Shown here one piece after another: positions 24,519 to 33,354 of a stretch of 64,000 nt of DNA (position 1 is the first letter of the stretch; every line of letters starts with the position of its first letter). This DNA is from Alteraurantiacibacter buctensis. GTDB lineage: Bacteria; Pseudomonadota; Alphaproteobacteria; Sphingomonadales; Sphingomonadaceae. The stretch is from assembly GCF_009827655.1 (NCBI RefSeq), contig NZ_WTYV01000004.1, positions 1-64,000 of the forward strand. Reading direction: 5' to 3'. A program made the translations under genes and the position numbers. Below the pieces are notes generated by a model. It was not told the DNA's origin, did not search any database, and was given only the letters and a program-made list of their open reading frames with translations.

Positions 24519-25967
24519 TCAGTGGGTGAGGGCGCGGCTCTGGACGCCGCGCGACCAGTCCAGCGATGCGGCCATTCCGGGCGACATCGAGGCGGCCAGC
24601 ACATTCTCGATGAAGGCCGTCTTCTCGATGATCTGCAGCACGGCATTGACCTTGAGATGCGTGTTGGCCTGCCGGTCTGCGAGCGCATGACGCACGACAT
24701 TGACCTGGTTCTGCCACATCGCGATCTTGGCTTCGTCGGCGCCGATGAAGCTCGACATCGAGCGGCCCGCCTCGCTGACGATCCTGTCGAGCACGGCAAA
24801 CAGCAGGTCGACACTGGCGATCTCGGCCAGGGTCTCCCGGTCGTCGGTCGGCATGCCCCGGCCGTAGGCCGCCTGGACGGTCAGGATCTTGTAGAGCGGG
24901 ATGGACGCGACCTGGAGCAGCTCCTTCTGCTCTTCGCTGATCGCGGTATCGTCTCGGATCGCCTGAACCATGCCGCCAATGAGCGCCCCTACGCGCGGCC
25001 GCAGCGCTTTCGATGCCGGCAAGCTGAGCGACTTGAAGTCCGGGTTGAGGCACTTCTCCGTCTCGTCGCAGTCAAAAATGAGGACGTTGCCGTTCGTCGT
25101 GCCATCCAGCAGCGAGGTGACGAGCGTGGATGAGGCTTCACCGACGATCGGCACGAACTTGCCCGGCTCGTCGTCCTTGGGCGGCACGTAGATGATCGTG
25201 CCCAGCAGCGTCATGGCGTATTCGGCGAGCTCTTCGTCGAACCGGCCGCCCGGCGAGAAGAACGCCGACTTCTTGAGGATCGTCCAGGTGTAGTTTCGCG
25301 GCACGCCGGGATTAACGTCGTCATATTTGCCCGACCCTTGCGCGGTCGTGCTCGAGCGCTGCCCCCTGGTGCCGCACCCATGCTTGGCCGCGGCATAGTC
25401 GGTGAAGATCCCTTCGGAGTTGCCGATCGCTTCGCAGATCGCCTTGTCGGCAAGGTCGCCCTTCGGCCAGATTCCGCCCACCAGACCCTGCGCCATCTCG
25501 CAGGAGTTGATGTTGAGGTTGTTCATGAGCTGAGCCTTCTGGCTGAACTCCTGCATGATCTTCGAGCATTCCGGGCAGACCGTGTCGATCGCCAGGCTGA
25601 AGGCGAAGCCGACAGCATTGTTCGCGACTGCCTTCAGCATCGCGACGATCTCGCTCGCGTTGATGAAGCTGAAGGACCCGGCGAAGATGTCGATGCCGCC
25701 GCAACCGGCGCGGGCGCGCGGCAGCTGGAGGTTGGCGATGTTGGTCGTCTTCTGCGGAAAGCGCGTCCAGACATTGCCGAGGCTGTAATAGCCGGCCGAC
25801 TGCCCCTGGAACGCGGTCGTTCCGTTGACGTTGGCAGCGCCGCCGACATCGTTCAGAAACGAGTCCATCGAACTGCCAACATCGGCCGATGCGCCCGAAA
25901 GCGGAAGGGTGAGGGGGAGGGCGGCGGCAAGGAGCGCAGCGACGGCTCTTTTCATCTTAGTAGTCAC
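24519..25967 (-). CDS. traH: TraH, pilus assembly protein
   Basis: 482 residues with a signal peptide (AALLAAALPLTLPLSGASA). Cysteines in RAGCGGIDIF, VCPECSKIM and HGCGTRG and the overall layout match F-type TraH, a periplasmic/outer-membrane-associated protein of the pilus retraction and assembly complex (with TraF, TraW, TrbC and TrbI). The C-terminal half is helical and coiled-coil prone. Its start overlaps the traF end by a few bases. Intact in length. Confidence 0.88.
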   Translation of the reverse strand: MTTKMKRAVAALLAAALPLTLPLSGASADVGSSMDSFLNDVGGAANVNGTTAFQGQSAGYYSLGNVWTRFPQKTTNIANLQLPRARAGCGGIDIFAGSFSFINASEIVAMLKAVANNAVGFAFSLAIDTVCPECSKIMQEFSQKAQLMNNLNINSCEMAQGLVGGIWPKGDLADKAICEAIGNSEGIFTDYAAAKHGCGTRGQRSSTTAQGSGKYDDVNPGVPRNYTWTILKKSAFFSPGGRFDEELAEYAMTLLGTIIYVPPKDDEPGKFVPIVGEASSTLVTSLLDGTTNGNVLIFDCDETEKCLNPDFKSLSLPASKALRPRVGALIGGMVQAIRDDTAISEEQKELLQVASIPLYKILTVQAAYGRGMPTDDRETLAEIASVDLLFAVLDRIVSEAGRSMSSFIGADEAKIAMWQNQVNVVRHALADRQANTHLKVNAVLQIIEKTAFIENVLAASMSPGMAASLDWSRGVQSRALTH

Positions 25968-26808
25968 GTCCAGCTTCCTTCGATGTGAGGAGGTAAATCC
26001 GGTCCTGCAGCTCGTCGGCGCTCATGACGCCGTAGCCGATCGGAATGGGGCGACCGGTCTCCGCGTCCCAGAGGACGACCGCTGGCGTGACCTTGGGCTC
26101 GAGCCCCATGCGGCTGCGCTGGTTGGTCTCGACCGTGTAGTTAGGGAAATGCCGCGATGGGCCGCCATCGGTGGAAATCGCGCGCACCGCGATATGCCAG
26201 GTCGAGGCAACGCTTTGCACGATCGGTGACATGACTTCGCAGGCGCCGCAGCTCTGGGCGAAGAAGTAGAACAGCCCGTAGCGCTCGGAGAGCTGGGCCA
26301 TCGCAGCGTTCCGTTCCGCGGTTCGAGAATCCTGCCACTGACGCTTGCCGAGCGTCGAAACCGGGCGCTGCAGCGTGTAGTCGAGCTCGGGATCCTGCCA
26401 GATCGCCCGCTGCCAGACGTCGCTGAAGAGTGAAGCCCGGTCGAGCTGGGCGCGCTGGAAGCGGATATAGGCCGTAACATTCGCCGGCGTCGGCTCGAGG
26501 ATCGCCTTGGCCTTCAGTTCCCGCAAGGTCGCCGTGATCGCGTCAAGTTGGTTGGTCGCGCTGGCCGCAGGCGCGGGTGCGGGTGTGTTCTGCTCCGGCG
26601 GCTTGGGGCGTTCGCAGTAGAACCAGTATCCGAGCCGCCGCTCCTCGCAGTAGAAGCTGTCCGGGCGCTCGGCCGACAGCGCACTGGGCGGCGCATCGGC
26701 TCGGGTTGCGGTACTCTGGGCGAGCGCCGGGGAGGACAGCGAAACGGCGTTGGCAATCGCACAGGCGGCAAGCAGCCGCCACGCGGCCTTACTGGCGGGC
26801 GCGGGCAT
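25957..26808 (-). CDS. traF: TraF, thioredoxin-like pilus assembly protein
   Basis: 283 residues from the ATG at 26808, where a signal peptide starts (LLAACAIANAVSLSSPALA); the longer frame to 26931 lies in traN. The C-terminal half is a thioredoxin fold with FAQSCGACEVMSPI near 188, a CxxC that many F TraF proteins lack. Along with DsbC this may handle disulfides of the Cys-rich TraN, TraH and TraU in the periplasm. It overlaps traN by 20 bases. Confidence 0.87.
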   Translation of the reverse strand: MPAPASKAAWRLLAACAIANAVSLSSPALAQSTATRADAPPSALSAERPDSFYCEERRLGYWFYCERPKPPEQNTPAPAPAASATNQLDAITATLRELKAKAILEPTPANVTAYIRFQRAQLDRASLFSDVWQRAIWQDPELDYTLQRPVSTLGKRQWQDSRTAERNAAMAQLSERYGLFYFFAQSCGACEVMSPIVQSVASTWHIAVRAISTDGGPSRHFPNYTVETNQRSRMGLEPKVTPAVVLWDAETGRPIPIGYGVMSADELQDRIYLLTSKEAGRDY

Positions 26809-28516
26809 AGTAGTCCTCGATCTTCTGTTGGATGTCCTGGGTGGCCTGCAGCTCGTCAGGCAGGCGAGCGGCGTCGGTGAACTCGGCATAGACCTCGCTG
26901 AAATCCATTTTCGAGAGGTCGAGCCGGGCAAATTCGTCGATTGTGAAGCCCTGGCATTGCTCGGTCTTCGGCTTGCCCCAAGGCTTGTTCAGCTGCAGGC
27001 GCCCCTGTTCCTGCAGGATCCGCGAGAGCTTGGATTCAAAGCAGCAGTAGACCTTGCGCTTGGTCAGGCACACGCCAAGAAAGGAGGATGAGCAATAGGT
27101 GCCGACGTAGGCGCATAGACCTTGGGCATCCTTCTGATGCAGCAGCATCTCTTCGCGGCTGCAGCCCAGCGCTACGAGCAACTGGATGCCCGGAATAAGC
27201 GGGAAGCCCTTGCCCTTGCAGCAGTTGAGAATACCAAAGACCTTGGACGAGCAGCTTTCGCGCGTCCCTTTGAACAAGGTGAGATTGTCCGGATCGAATT
27301 CGCGGCGCGCCTGGTTCATCGCGTTCAAGGCGACGGCCGCGTCCTTGAACTCGTCGTTGGCCTCGCGCTGGATGGTCTCGCATGAGCCACCGATACAGTA
27401 GACATCGCCGTCGCAGATAAACTGGTTGGTGTTCGCAGGCTGGTCCGGAACCGGGCAATCATAGACCCGCTCCCAGGTGCGGCAGGGCTCGCCCGCGAGG
27501 CAGTCTTCGCGCACCAGCTTGCAGCCCGGAGTGGCTTCAAGCGTCTGGCAGTCCTGTGCCTCGATGAACTGTGCGCAGCTGTAACTGCGGCTCCACGCCC
27601 AACAAGGCTGCGTCACTGCAATGCCATCGATGATGCGGGTGACCGGATCGCTGTCTGTGCACGTCTCGGTGTCCTGCTGACATGAGGTGTCGGCGGCGAG
27701 GCCAGCACACTGGCTTTCATCGCGCTTGGTGGTGACGACGTTCTCGCCCGTCACCGTATAGGGCGTCGCGCCCTCGACCGGTGCGGTGCAACTGACGAGA
27801 TCGACCCTCAGATCGCCGGAGTTGCAGCCCCAGTAGATCCCGAAATAAGGATTGCACAGGTTGATCGGGTAGGACTGCGTGACCGTGCACTGCGGCGCGG
27901 GGTATCGGTTGCAGTTGTAGACCGAAGCCGGATCAACCCCGCTGCCGCCAACGCAATAGTAGCCGTAGACCTGACGCTGCTCGACACGCGCGGTCAACGT
28001 CATGGGGCAGGTCCGCGTTCCCTGTGTCGCCGTATAGCCGACATTGCAGGTCGCCATGTAGCGCGCCGTGGTTCCGCTGGCCGGCGGCAAGGGCACGCAG
28101 CGTCCCTGCGAGCCGCCGATGGCCATTCCGCTCGTATAGGCGAGCGGGTCATCGCTGATCACATTGCTGCGCGCGATCGTTGCATCTAGATCCTGCGGCG
28201 CAAACCGGGCACGCCGGTCCATCGAATCCCGCATGGCCTTGTAGCCGGTGTTGGTCGTCGTCTGGCTCGCCGCCTCGCGGCTCATCCGGTCCGGATCATC
28301 AAAATAGCCCGATTGGCTTGGCGTTCCGCCAAAATTGGGGATGCGGTTTGCATCGGGGTTGGTCGTTGCCGCGCTTTGTGCCGAGGCAGCCTTGTCCCGC
28401 CCAAAAGCCTTGCCGTCGGCTTTGGCGGCATCGGTTGTGGTCTGGGCGTGAAGCGGCCCGGTCAGGGTGACCAGGAGCGCACTCAAGCACGCGACAGATA
28501 GTGATTGCCGTTTCAT
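26789..28516 (-). CDS. traN: TraN, mating-pair stabilisation adhesin
   Basis: 575 residues with a signal peptide (LSALLVTLTGPLHA). More than 30 cysteines, with clustered repeats such as CAQFIEAQDCQTLEATPGC, are the mark of the outer-membrane TraN that contacts recipient-surface proteins. The C-terminal third has the conserved FGILNCCKGKGF and YCSSSFLGVCLTK segments. Its start overlaps the trbC stop (ATGA). Apparently intact. Confidence 0.9.
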   Translation of the reverse strand: MKRQSLSVACLSALLVTLTGPLHAQTTTDAAKADGKAFGRDKAASAQSAATTNPDANRIPNFGGTPSQSGYFDDPDRMSREAASQTTTNTGYKAMRDSMDRRARFAPQDLDATIARSNVISDDPLAYTSGMAIGGSQGRCVPLPPASGTTARYMATCNVGYTATQGTRTCPMTLTARVEQRQVYGYYCVGGSGVDPASVYNCNRYPAPQCTVTQSYPINLCNPYFGIYWGCNSGDLRVDLVSCTAPVEGATPYTVTGENVVTTKRDESQCAGLAADTSCQQDTETCTDSDPVTRIIDGIAVTQPCWAWSRSYSCAQFIEAQDCQTLEATPGCKLVREDCLAGEPCRTWERVYDCPVPDQPANTNQFICDGDVYCIGGSCETIQREANDEFKDAAVALNAMNQARREFDPDNLTLFKGTRESCSSKVFGILNCCKGKGFPLIPGIQLLVALGCSREEMLLHQKDAQGLCAYVGTYCSSSFLGVCLTKRKVYCCFESKLSRILQEQGRLQLNKPWGKPKTEQCQGFTIDEFARLDLSKMDFSEVYAEFTDAARLPDELQATQDIQQKIEDYYARARQ

Positions 28517-29277
28517 GGAACCTGCCTTTCAAGGTGGGCGAGGTGCTGGGCCGCAAGCAAAGCACCGGGGCCACCGCCGCGCGCGAAAGTCTCGAGCGCG
28601 TAAGAAGCGCTGACATTGCCGCTCATCCTGTCGTGCGGCGGGACCTGCGTTCGGCAATCGAACCCGTCGCACAGATCGAAGTCGCTGCTGGTGACCACGT
28701 AGGTGGGTACGGCCTCGATTTCGAAAGCACGGAAGAGCCGCGGGTCGATGCCGACGCCGTCCAGTTGCTCGCCGGGCTTTGCCACTTTGGCCACTGCGGC
28801 CGTGAGGGCCTTGGCGCTGTTGCCGGGCAGACCGCGCAAGGCGACGATACCGCCAGCTTTGGTAACGTCGTCGATCAGCGCGCGCAGCGCGGTCGGCGGC
28901 ATCGAAAGCGAAGCAAAAGCGATGAACCTTGGCGCTTCGCCCATGCCTTCGCTGGTCATGGTGCCGGCGTCGGCAACCATCCGGTCAAAGTCGAATGTGA
29001 TGGCAGGATCAGGCTTCGCACTTGCGGCGGCCTCACGGGCGTATCGGCGAGCATGCAGCTCCGCCTCGTCGGAGCTCGTCCTCGCCTCGCGCGCCAGAGC
29101 TTCGGCTCTGGCGCGGGCATTGGCGGACAGCGCGTCGGCATCGGAAGCGCCCGCATTGGCCCGAGCCCGGATAGCGGCAAGATCGAGGTCCGGTTCGGCC
29201 GTCTGTGCAAATGCTCCCACCAAAGCGGCAAGGCTCGAAAGCGAGGCAACTACAAGAAGATGAGGAAGCTTTTTCAT
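28513..29277 (-). CDS. trbC: TrbC, F-type pilus assembly protein
   Basis: 254 residues from ATG 29277, which overlaps the traU stop as ATGA. Signal peptide (LLVVASLSSLAALVGAFA), an Ala-rich helical stretch (residues 30-90), then the TrbC fold: RFIAFASLSMP, GGIVALRGLP and AVPTYVVTSSDFDLCDG, a thioredoxin-like shape. In F this family works with TraW at the outer membrane; TraW was not found in this operon, so TrbC may have lost its partner. Confidence 0.86.
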   Translation of the reverse strand: MKKLPHLLVVASLSSLAALVGAFAQTAEPDLDLAAIRARANAGASDADALSANARARAEALAREARTSSDEAELHARRYAREAAASAKPDPAITFDFDRMVADAGTMTSEGMGEAPRFIAFASLSMPPTALRALIDDVTKAGGIVALRGLPGNSAKALTAAVAKVAKPGEQLDGVGIDPRLFRAFEIEAVPTYVVTSSDFDLCDGFDCRTQVPPHDRMSGNVSASYALETFARGGGPGALLAAQHLAHLERQVP

Positions 29278-29900
29278 AGCGCGCAGCAATTCCGCTTGCG
29301 CCAGACCAGGTAGCCCATGTCCTCGCCAATGGCGGGATAGACCTGGCCTGCCGACATGAAGGTGGTGGAGGCACCAATGGGCGCGCAGGCGTAGCGGCCC
29401 TTGGTCTGCGGATTGGGATTAGTGGCCTGGAAGCGGTATTGCTGCTTGCGCATCACCGGCATCAGGTACTTGCCGCAAAGCCCTTTGCTGCCCATCGTCC
29501 CCCAGGCGACGAGCTCGCGGTGGAGCTTGTAGGAGAAGCGGGCGAGCGCGAGCCGCGACGCCTGGACATGGCCAATCGTTGCCGAGACATTGCCGTTGAG
29601 CGGATACATCGTGCCCTGGCAGCCCGCGCACCAGAACAGCTCGTCGGTCGGCAGCTTGGCCGTCGCTGCCACGCAGTCCGCTGCACAGGCCGCAAGTGCC
29701 AACGGATTGGCGAACAGCACCGCCTCGGGATTGATGATCGCGGTGAGCTCACTGTCCTGCCAAAGCGGATCGATCTCGGTGATGTAGAGGATGTCGATCG
29801 AGCCGGACTCGAGGCACAGGAAATCGGCGACGATCTCCATCCAGTAGATCAGCGGATAAGCATACCAATGGACACGCGCGAGCGCAATGTCCGCACCGGC
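29274..29900 (-). pseudogene. traU: TraU C-terminal part, N-terminus deleted
   Basis: About 208 TraU residues remain: VHWYAYPLIYWMEIVADF, the DPLWQD segment, NPEAVLFANPLALAAC, LFWCAGCQGTMYPLNG and the end YLVWRKRNCC. F-type TraU proteins are about 330 residues and begin with a signal peptide and a Cys-rich region, all absent here. Upstream of about 29895 the frame continues only as a Pro/Arg-rich shadow through the end of traC. No start codon or secretion signal serves the remainder, so pilus assembly should fail. The loss also removed traW, which normally lies just upstream. Confidence 0.75.
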
Positions 29901-29968
29901 TGGCTGACGGGCTGTTCGTCTTCGGACGGGTCGGTCCGGTCGAAGGGGGTGACGAGGTGGAGAGACAT
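29849..29968 (-). pseudogene. N-terminal stub of the gene after traC (TrbI position)
   Basis: ATG 29968 starts MSLHLVTPFDRTDPSEDEQP, which reads like the cytoplasmic N-terminus of a bitopic Tra protein; AAAGGA lies 11 bases upstream. After about 25 residues it runs into out-of-frame traU sequence and stops at 29849. In F-type operons trbI and traW come between traC and traU, so this is probably the first 20-25 codons of trbI or a similar gene, joined by deletion to mid-traU. Identity is inferred from position. Confidence 0.5.
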
Positions 29969-29997
29969 GAAGATAGGAATCCTTTGATGAAGGGGTG

Positions 29998-32541
29998 TCA
30001 GCGGTTGGCGAAGGCGATGCGCTCGATGGCATCGGCGAGCTGGTGGCCGCGGGCGATCTCGGCATCGATGGCGGCGAAGGTCTGGGGCGAACTCGAGAAG
30101 AGCGTTGCCGAATAGTCATCGAGCACGAGCCGCCCGATCGCCTCGGTTTCCGGCCCCTTGATGAACACCTCGGAATAGTCGCTCCCGGAGCGCTTGAGGC
30201 TGCGGATCAGCGTCTCGGTGCGATCATCCATGTCGAGGCGCTTGCTCGCCTTGAAGTCGGCGATAGTCTCCGGCTTCTGCTGCAGGATCAGCATCCAGTC
30301 GCTGTTTTCGAGCGCCGCTGTCGCCCCGTCGGACTTGTAGTAGTCGTTGAGCGACTGGGTTGCGGTCGCCAGCGCACCGCCATATTTGCGGCAGGTGCGG
30401 GCGTAGGTTTCGACGAATTCACCCATCGAGCCGCCCTTCAGCATCGACCAGGCTTCATCGATCAGCAGGAGCTTGCGCAGCGACCGCGGGCTTCGCGTCA
30501 TCGCCTGGCTGGTCATGAACATGATCGCGGAGAGCACCACGCTGCGCAGATCCTCACGGCTCGCGAGGTCCGACATCTCGAAGACGGTGAAGTCGGCATC
30601 GAGGTCGAGGCTTGCCTGGCCTTCGAAGAAGGCCCCGTAGGTCCCGCCCGCCATGTAAGGGGCAAGCGCAGTCGCAATGTCTGAGGCGGTGTCATGCCCA
30701 AGACTGGCCAGCGTCTCGCCAACTGTGGTGACCGTCGCAGCGGCACCATGTTCCGCCCAGACGAGATTGACCGCCCGGTCGATAAGCCCGCGCTCGGTAT
30801 CGGTCAGCTTCGCGCTGTGGCGAGCCATTTGCCCGACGATCGCCTTGATCATCCCGAAGCAGTCGAGACGGTAGTCTTCGTCCTCGGCCGCGCGGGTCCC
30901 ATCGATCATCGAAAACGGGTTGAGACAAAAGCCCGCTTTCATCGTGAACTCGACAAAGCGGCCGCCCTGCAGCTTGACCGAATGCTCGAAGCTGCGGCCG
31001 TCGTCGATCACGACCACCTGCGCGCCGGCGCCGCGCAGGGCCGCGCACATCTCCTGGAGCAGCACCGATTTGCCCGATCCCGACTTGCCGCAGATCGCGA
31101 CATTGTGGTTGCCCGCGTCGTTCTCGAACGGCGACCAGAAGAAGGGCTGGCCGCGCCGCCCGACGAACAGCAGGTGAGGATGGGCGCTTCCAAGATACTC
31201 ACCCTGCATCGGTGCGATATTCGCGGCAGTGGTCGACAGGACGGTCTTGAACCGCTTCAGCCGCTCCATGTCGGCCCCGAGCCCGTCGGCTAGCGTCAAC
31301 GGCATCGCCGCGAGAAGCCCTTGGAGCTGGAGATAGCGCTCGTCGGTGAGATCCCAGCCCGCCGCCTTGTAGATCGACTTGATCGCGCGTTCGTGGCGAT
31401 CGCCTTGCCCTGCCGGCGAATAGGTCGTCACGCCGTAGAACACCCGCACGAGGCGGCGGCCTTCTTGGAGCTCGGCCTGAACGTGTTGCCACTCGGCGGC
31501 CTGTTCCCCGATCCGGGGCAGGAACCGCGCGCTGCGGGTCCCGGCTAGGCTGGTCGTCCGCATGAACTTGAAGCCGGCCTTTGCCGATGCCGCTTCCTGG
31601 TCCGGATAGACGAGACAGAGCATGGTGGCGGCCGGGCAGGGGAAGCGCAGCTTGTCGGTGAAAAGGTCGCCGATCAGCCGCGCGCATTCCCACGGGGCCC
31701 AACGCGATGGCATGTTGCGCACGGCAAAATGCCGGACGTCGAAGGCATCGGGATAGACCGTCCCGATCTCGGGTACTCCGTCGTTGACCTTGCCGGTGGG
31801 ACGAAAGCGCTCGGTCACGAGCCGCATGCGGTCTTCGGCCACGACCAGTTCGATGTCGTGGCGGATCGCCTGGGAGGCGATTGGATCGTTCGGATTGTAA
31901 GGCACCGCATCGTCCTGCGGGGCGGTGGTTGGCGAGGTCAGATCATCGATGACAGCGATGAGCGCTTCCGGCCCGACTTCGACCACGCCGAGGTTGAGCG
32001 ACTTCAGCATCGCCATCAGGCCCTCGCGGGTCTGCTTGAGATCCTCGTTGCTGACCGACTTGGTCGTCGGCACGCCGACCGAGACGATGACCTGGTGATG
32101 CCGCGCGTGGAAGGGGGCGTCCGGCGAGCCGGATTCCCAAACGAGCGAATAGAGCCGCCGCGCCCGGTGTCGGGCAATCGCCTCGTAAACCCCGCCCTGC
32201 ATGTAGCGCGGCGCGAACCACGGGCCGACGATCCTGCTGATGCGCGGACTGGCAAGGTGGAGCACCTGAAGGCAGGCACCTGCTGGCAGGCCTTCCGAAA
32301 AGAATTGCCCGAGGATTTCCCCGGTGCGCTCGTCAGCGCCGATCAGCGGCGTGACCGAGAGGACAAAGCCCTTGGAGCGTGCGTTGAAGTACAGCCGGGT
32401 CGCTGGATCATAGACCCGGTAGGGCAGCCAGTCGGAAAGCATGTCGACCATGAGCTGCGGACGGGCCTTCTCGGCGTGCTCGGCATCCCCCAGCAGTCCG
32501 CTGAGCAACCGATCGACGACGGACTTGAGTTGCTCGGCCAT
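29998..32541 (-). CDS. traC: TraC, VirB4-type assembly ATPase
   Basis: 847 residues. Walker A ICGKSGSGKSVLL near 487, Walker B KLLLIDEAWSML near 697, then the conserved ATATQSLNDYYKS segment; the N-terminal half is the VirB4-type membrane-proximal domain (WLPYRVYDPATRLYFN). It energises pilus assembly and secretion at the inner membrane. A GTG just before the ATG and the traV stop give a GTGATG overlap, so translation is coupled. It appears complete, in contrast to the coupling protein at 7277. Confidence 0.92.
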   Translation of the reverse strand: MAEQLKSVVDRLLSGLLGDAEHAEKARPQLMVDMLSDWLPYRVYDPATRLYFNARSKGFVLSVTPLIGADERTGEILGQFFSEGLPAGACLQVLHLASPRISRIVGPWFAPRYMQGGVYEAIARHRARRLYSLVWESGSPDAPFHARHHQVIVSVGVPTTKSVSNEDLKQTREGLMAMLKSLNLGVVEVGPEALIAVIDDLTSPTTAPQDDAVPYNPNDPIASQAIRHDIELVVAEDRMRLVTERFRPTGKVNDGVPEIGTVYPDAFDVRHFAVRNMPSRWAPWECARLIGDLFTDKLRFPCPAATMLCLVYPDQEAASAKAGFKFMRTTSLAGTRSARFLPRIGEQAAEWQHVQAELQEGRRLVRVFYGVTTYSPAGQGDRHERAIKSIYKAAGWDLTDERYLQLQGLLAAMPLTLADGLGADMERLKRFKTVLSTTAANIAPMQGEYLGSAHPHLLFVGRRGQPFFWSPFENDAGNHNVAICGKSGSGKSVLLQEMCAALRGAGAQVVVIDDGRSFEHSVKLQGGRFVEFTMKAGFCLNPFSMIDGTRAAEDEDYRLDCFGMIKAIVGQMARHSAKLTDTERGLIDRAVNLVWAEHGAAATVTTVGETLASLGHDTASDIATALAPYMAGGTYGAFFEGQASLDLDADFTVFEMSDLASREDLRSVVLSAIMFMTSQAMTRSPRSLRKLLLIDEAWSMLKGGSMGEFVETYARTCRKYGGALATATQSLNDYYKSDGATAALENSDWMLILQQKPETIADFKASKRLDMDDRTETLIRSLKRSGSDYSEVFIKGPETEAIGRLVLDDYSATLFSSSPQTFAAIDAEIARGHQLADAIERIAFANR

Positions 32542-33350
32542 CACTTGGGCTCCTTGGGCTGCGAGGTGCTTTCGGTCGGCAGAGCGCCGTTCCGGATCGC
32601 TGGTCGGATTGCGGCCTTTGCGGCATCGATCGCCGCGGCGCTCGGGAACACCGGAGCGCTCTGCCCCGCCTCAGGCCGAGGGGCTCGATCACGCGGGGGA
32701 GGCGAGGTGTCGAACCCCTCGACCGCCGGTGCCTTGGCACCGGCAACGGCCTCGCGCGCCGTGGAGGGGAGGACCAGCGGCGAGGCATCCGAAGTTTCAG
32801 TGAGCAAATTGGGGGCTTCTGCGGCCAGGGGCTGGACGGCCCTGGTTTCGGCAGTGCCAGCAGACGAGAAGGGCGACAGGTCGTCAGAGGCGTCCGTGTG
32901 TCCGTCCGCGTCAGCTTGTGATGCGACTGCCTGAGCAGCTTTCAGTTGCCGACGCACCTGGCGCATCAGGGATCCGCCCTGATCCTCGCCCGCTTTGCGG
33001 CGCAGCTCGGCGGCCCAGCGCGGATTTTCGACAACCGTCCAGGCGACCGCTTCGTCGTGCAGTGTCCCAGCTTCATCGACATGGGCGGGGAAGACGACGC
33101 GCAAGGTGCGTTCCGCCGTGCGGGCAGTGTCGGCATCCACGACGCCAGCCCTCTGCCGCACGTCTGATTGCGTGAGCACTTCAGCTGACCGATTACCGGT
33201 CGCCTTGGCATCGATCACATGGGTCGGTGCGCAGCCGCCTTTCGGAGCGCGGCAGGTGAAATCGCCCTCCACATTGGTGCCGAACGTGGCGCAGCCACTG
33301 GCAAGCCCAGACAGGCAGGCGCAGGCAAGGAGACGTGTCGAAAACCGCAT
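32541..33350 (-). CDS. traV: TraV, core-complex lipoprotein
   Basis: 269 residues with a lipoprotein signal: lipobox LASGC at residues 16-20. The Cys pair region (FTCRAPKGGCAPTH) is typical of TraV, which links TraB and TraK in the outer-membrane core. The C-terminal half is a Pro/Ala-rich flexible region, longer than in F TraV (about 170 residues). It overlaps the traC start by one base. Confidence 0.88.
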   Translation of the reverse strand: MRFSTRLLACACLSGLASGCATFGTNVEGDFTCRAPKGGCAPTHVIDAKATGNRSAEVLTQSDVRQRAGVVDADTARTAERTLRVVFPAHVDEAGTLHDEAVAWTVVENPRWAAELRRKAGEDQGGSLMRQVRRQLKAAQAVASQADADGHTDASDDLSPFSSAGTAETRAVQPLAAEAPNLLTETSDASPLVLPSTAREAVAGAKAPAVEGFDTSPPPRDRAPRPEAGQSAPVFPSAAAIDAAKAAIRPAIRNGALPTESTSQPKEPK

Positions 33351-33354
33351 GGGA

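Noticed and set aside
29900-30119. Full TraU start at 30119
   Set aside because: The upstream 70 residues are Pro/Arg-rich, overlap the end of traC and show no TraU features or signal peptide.
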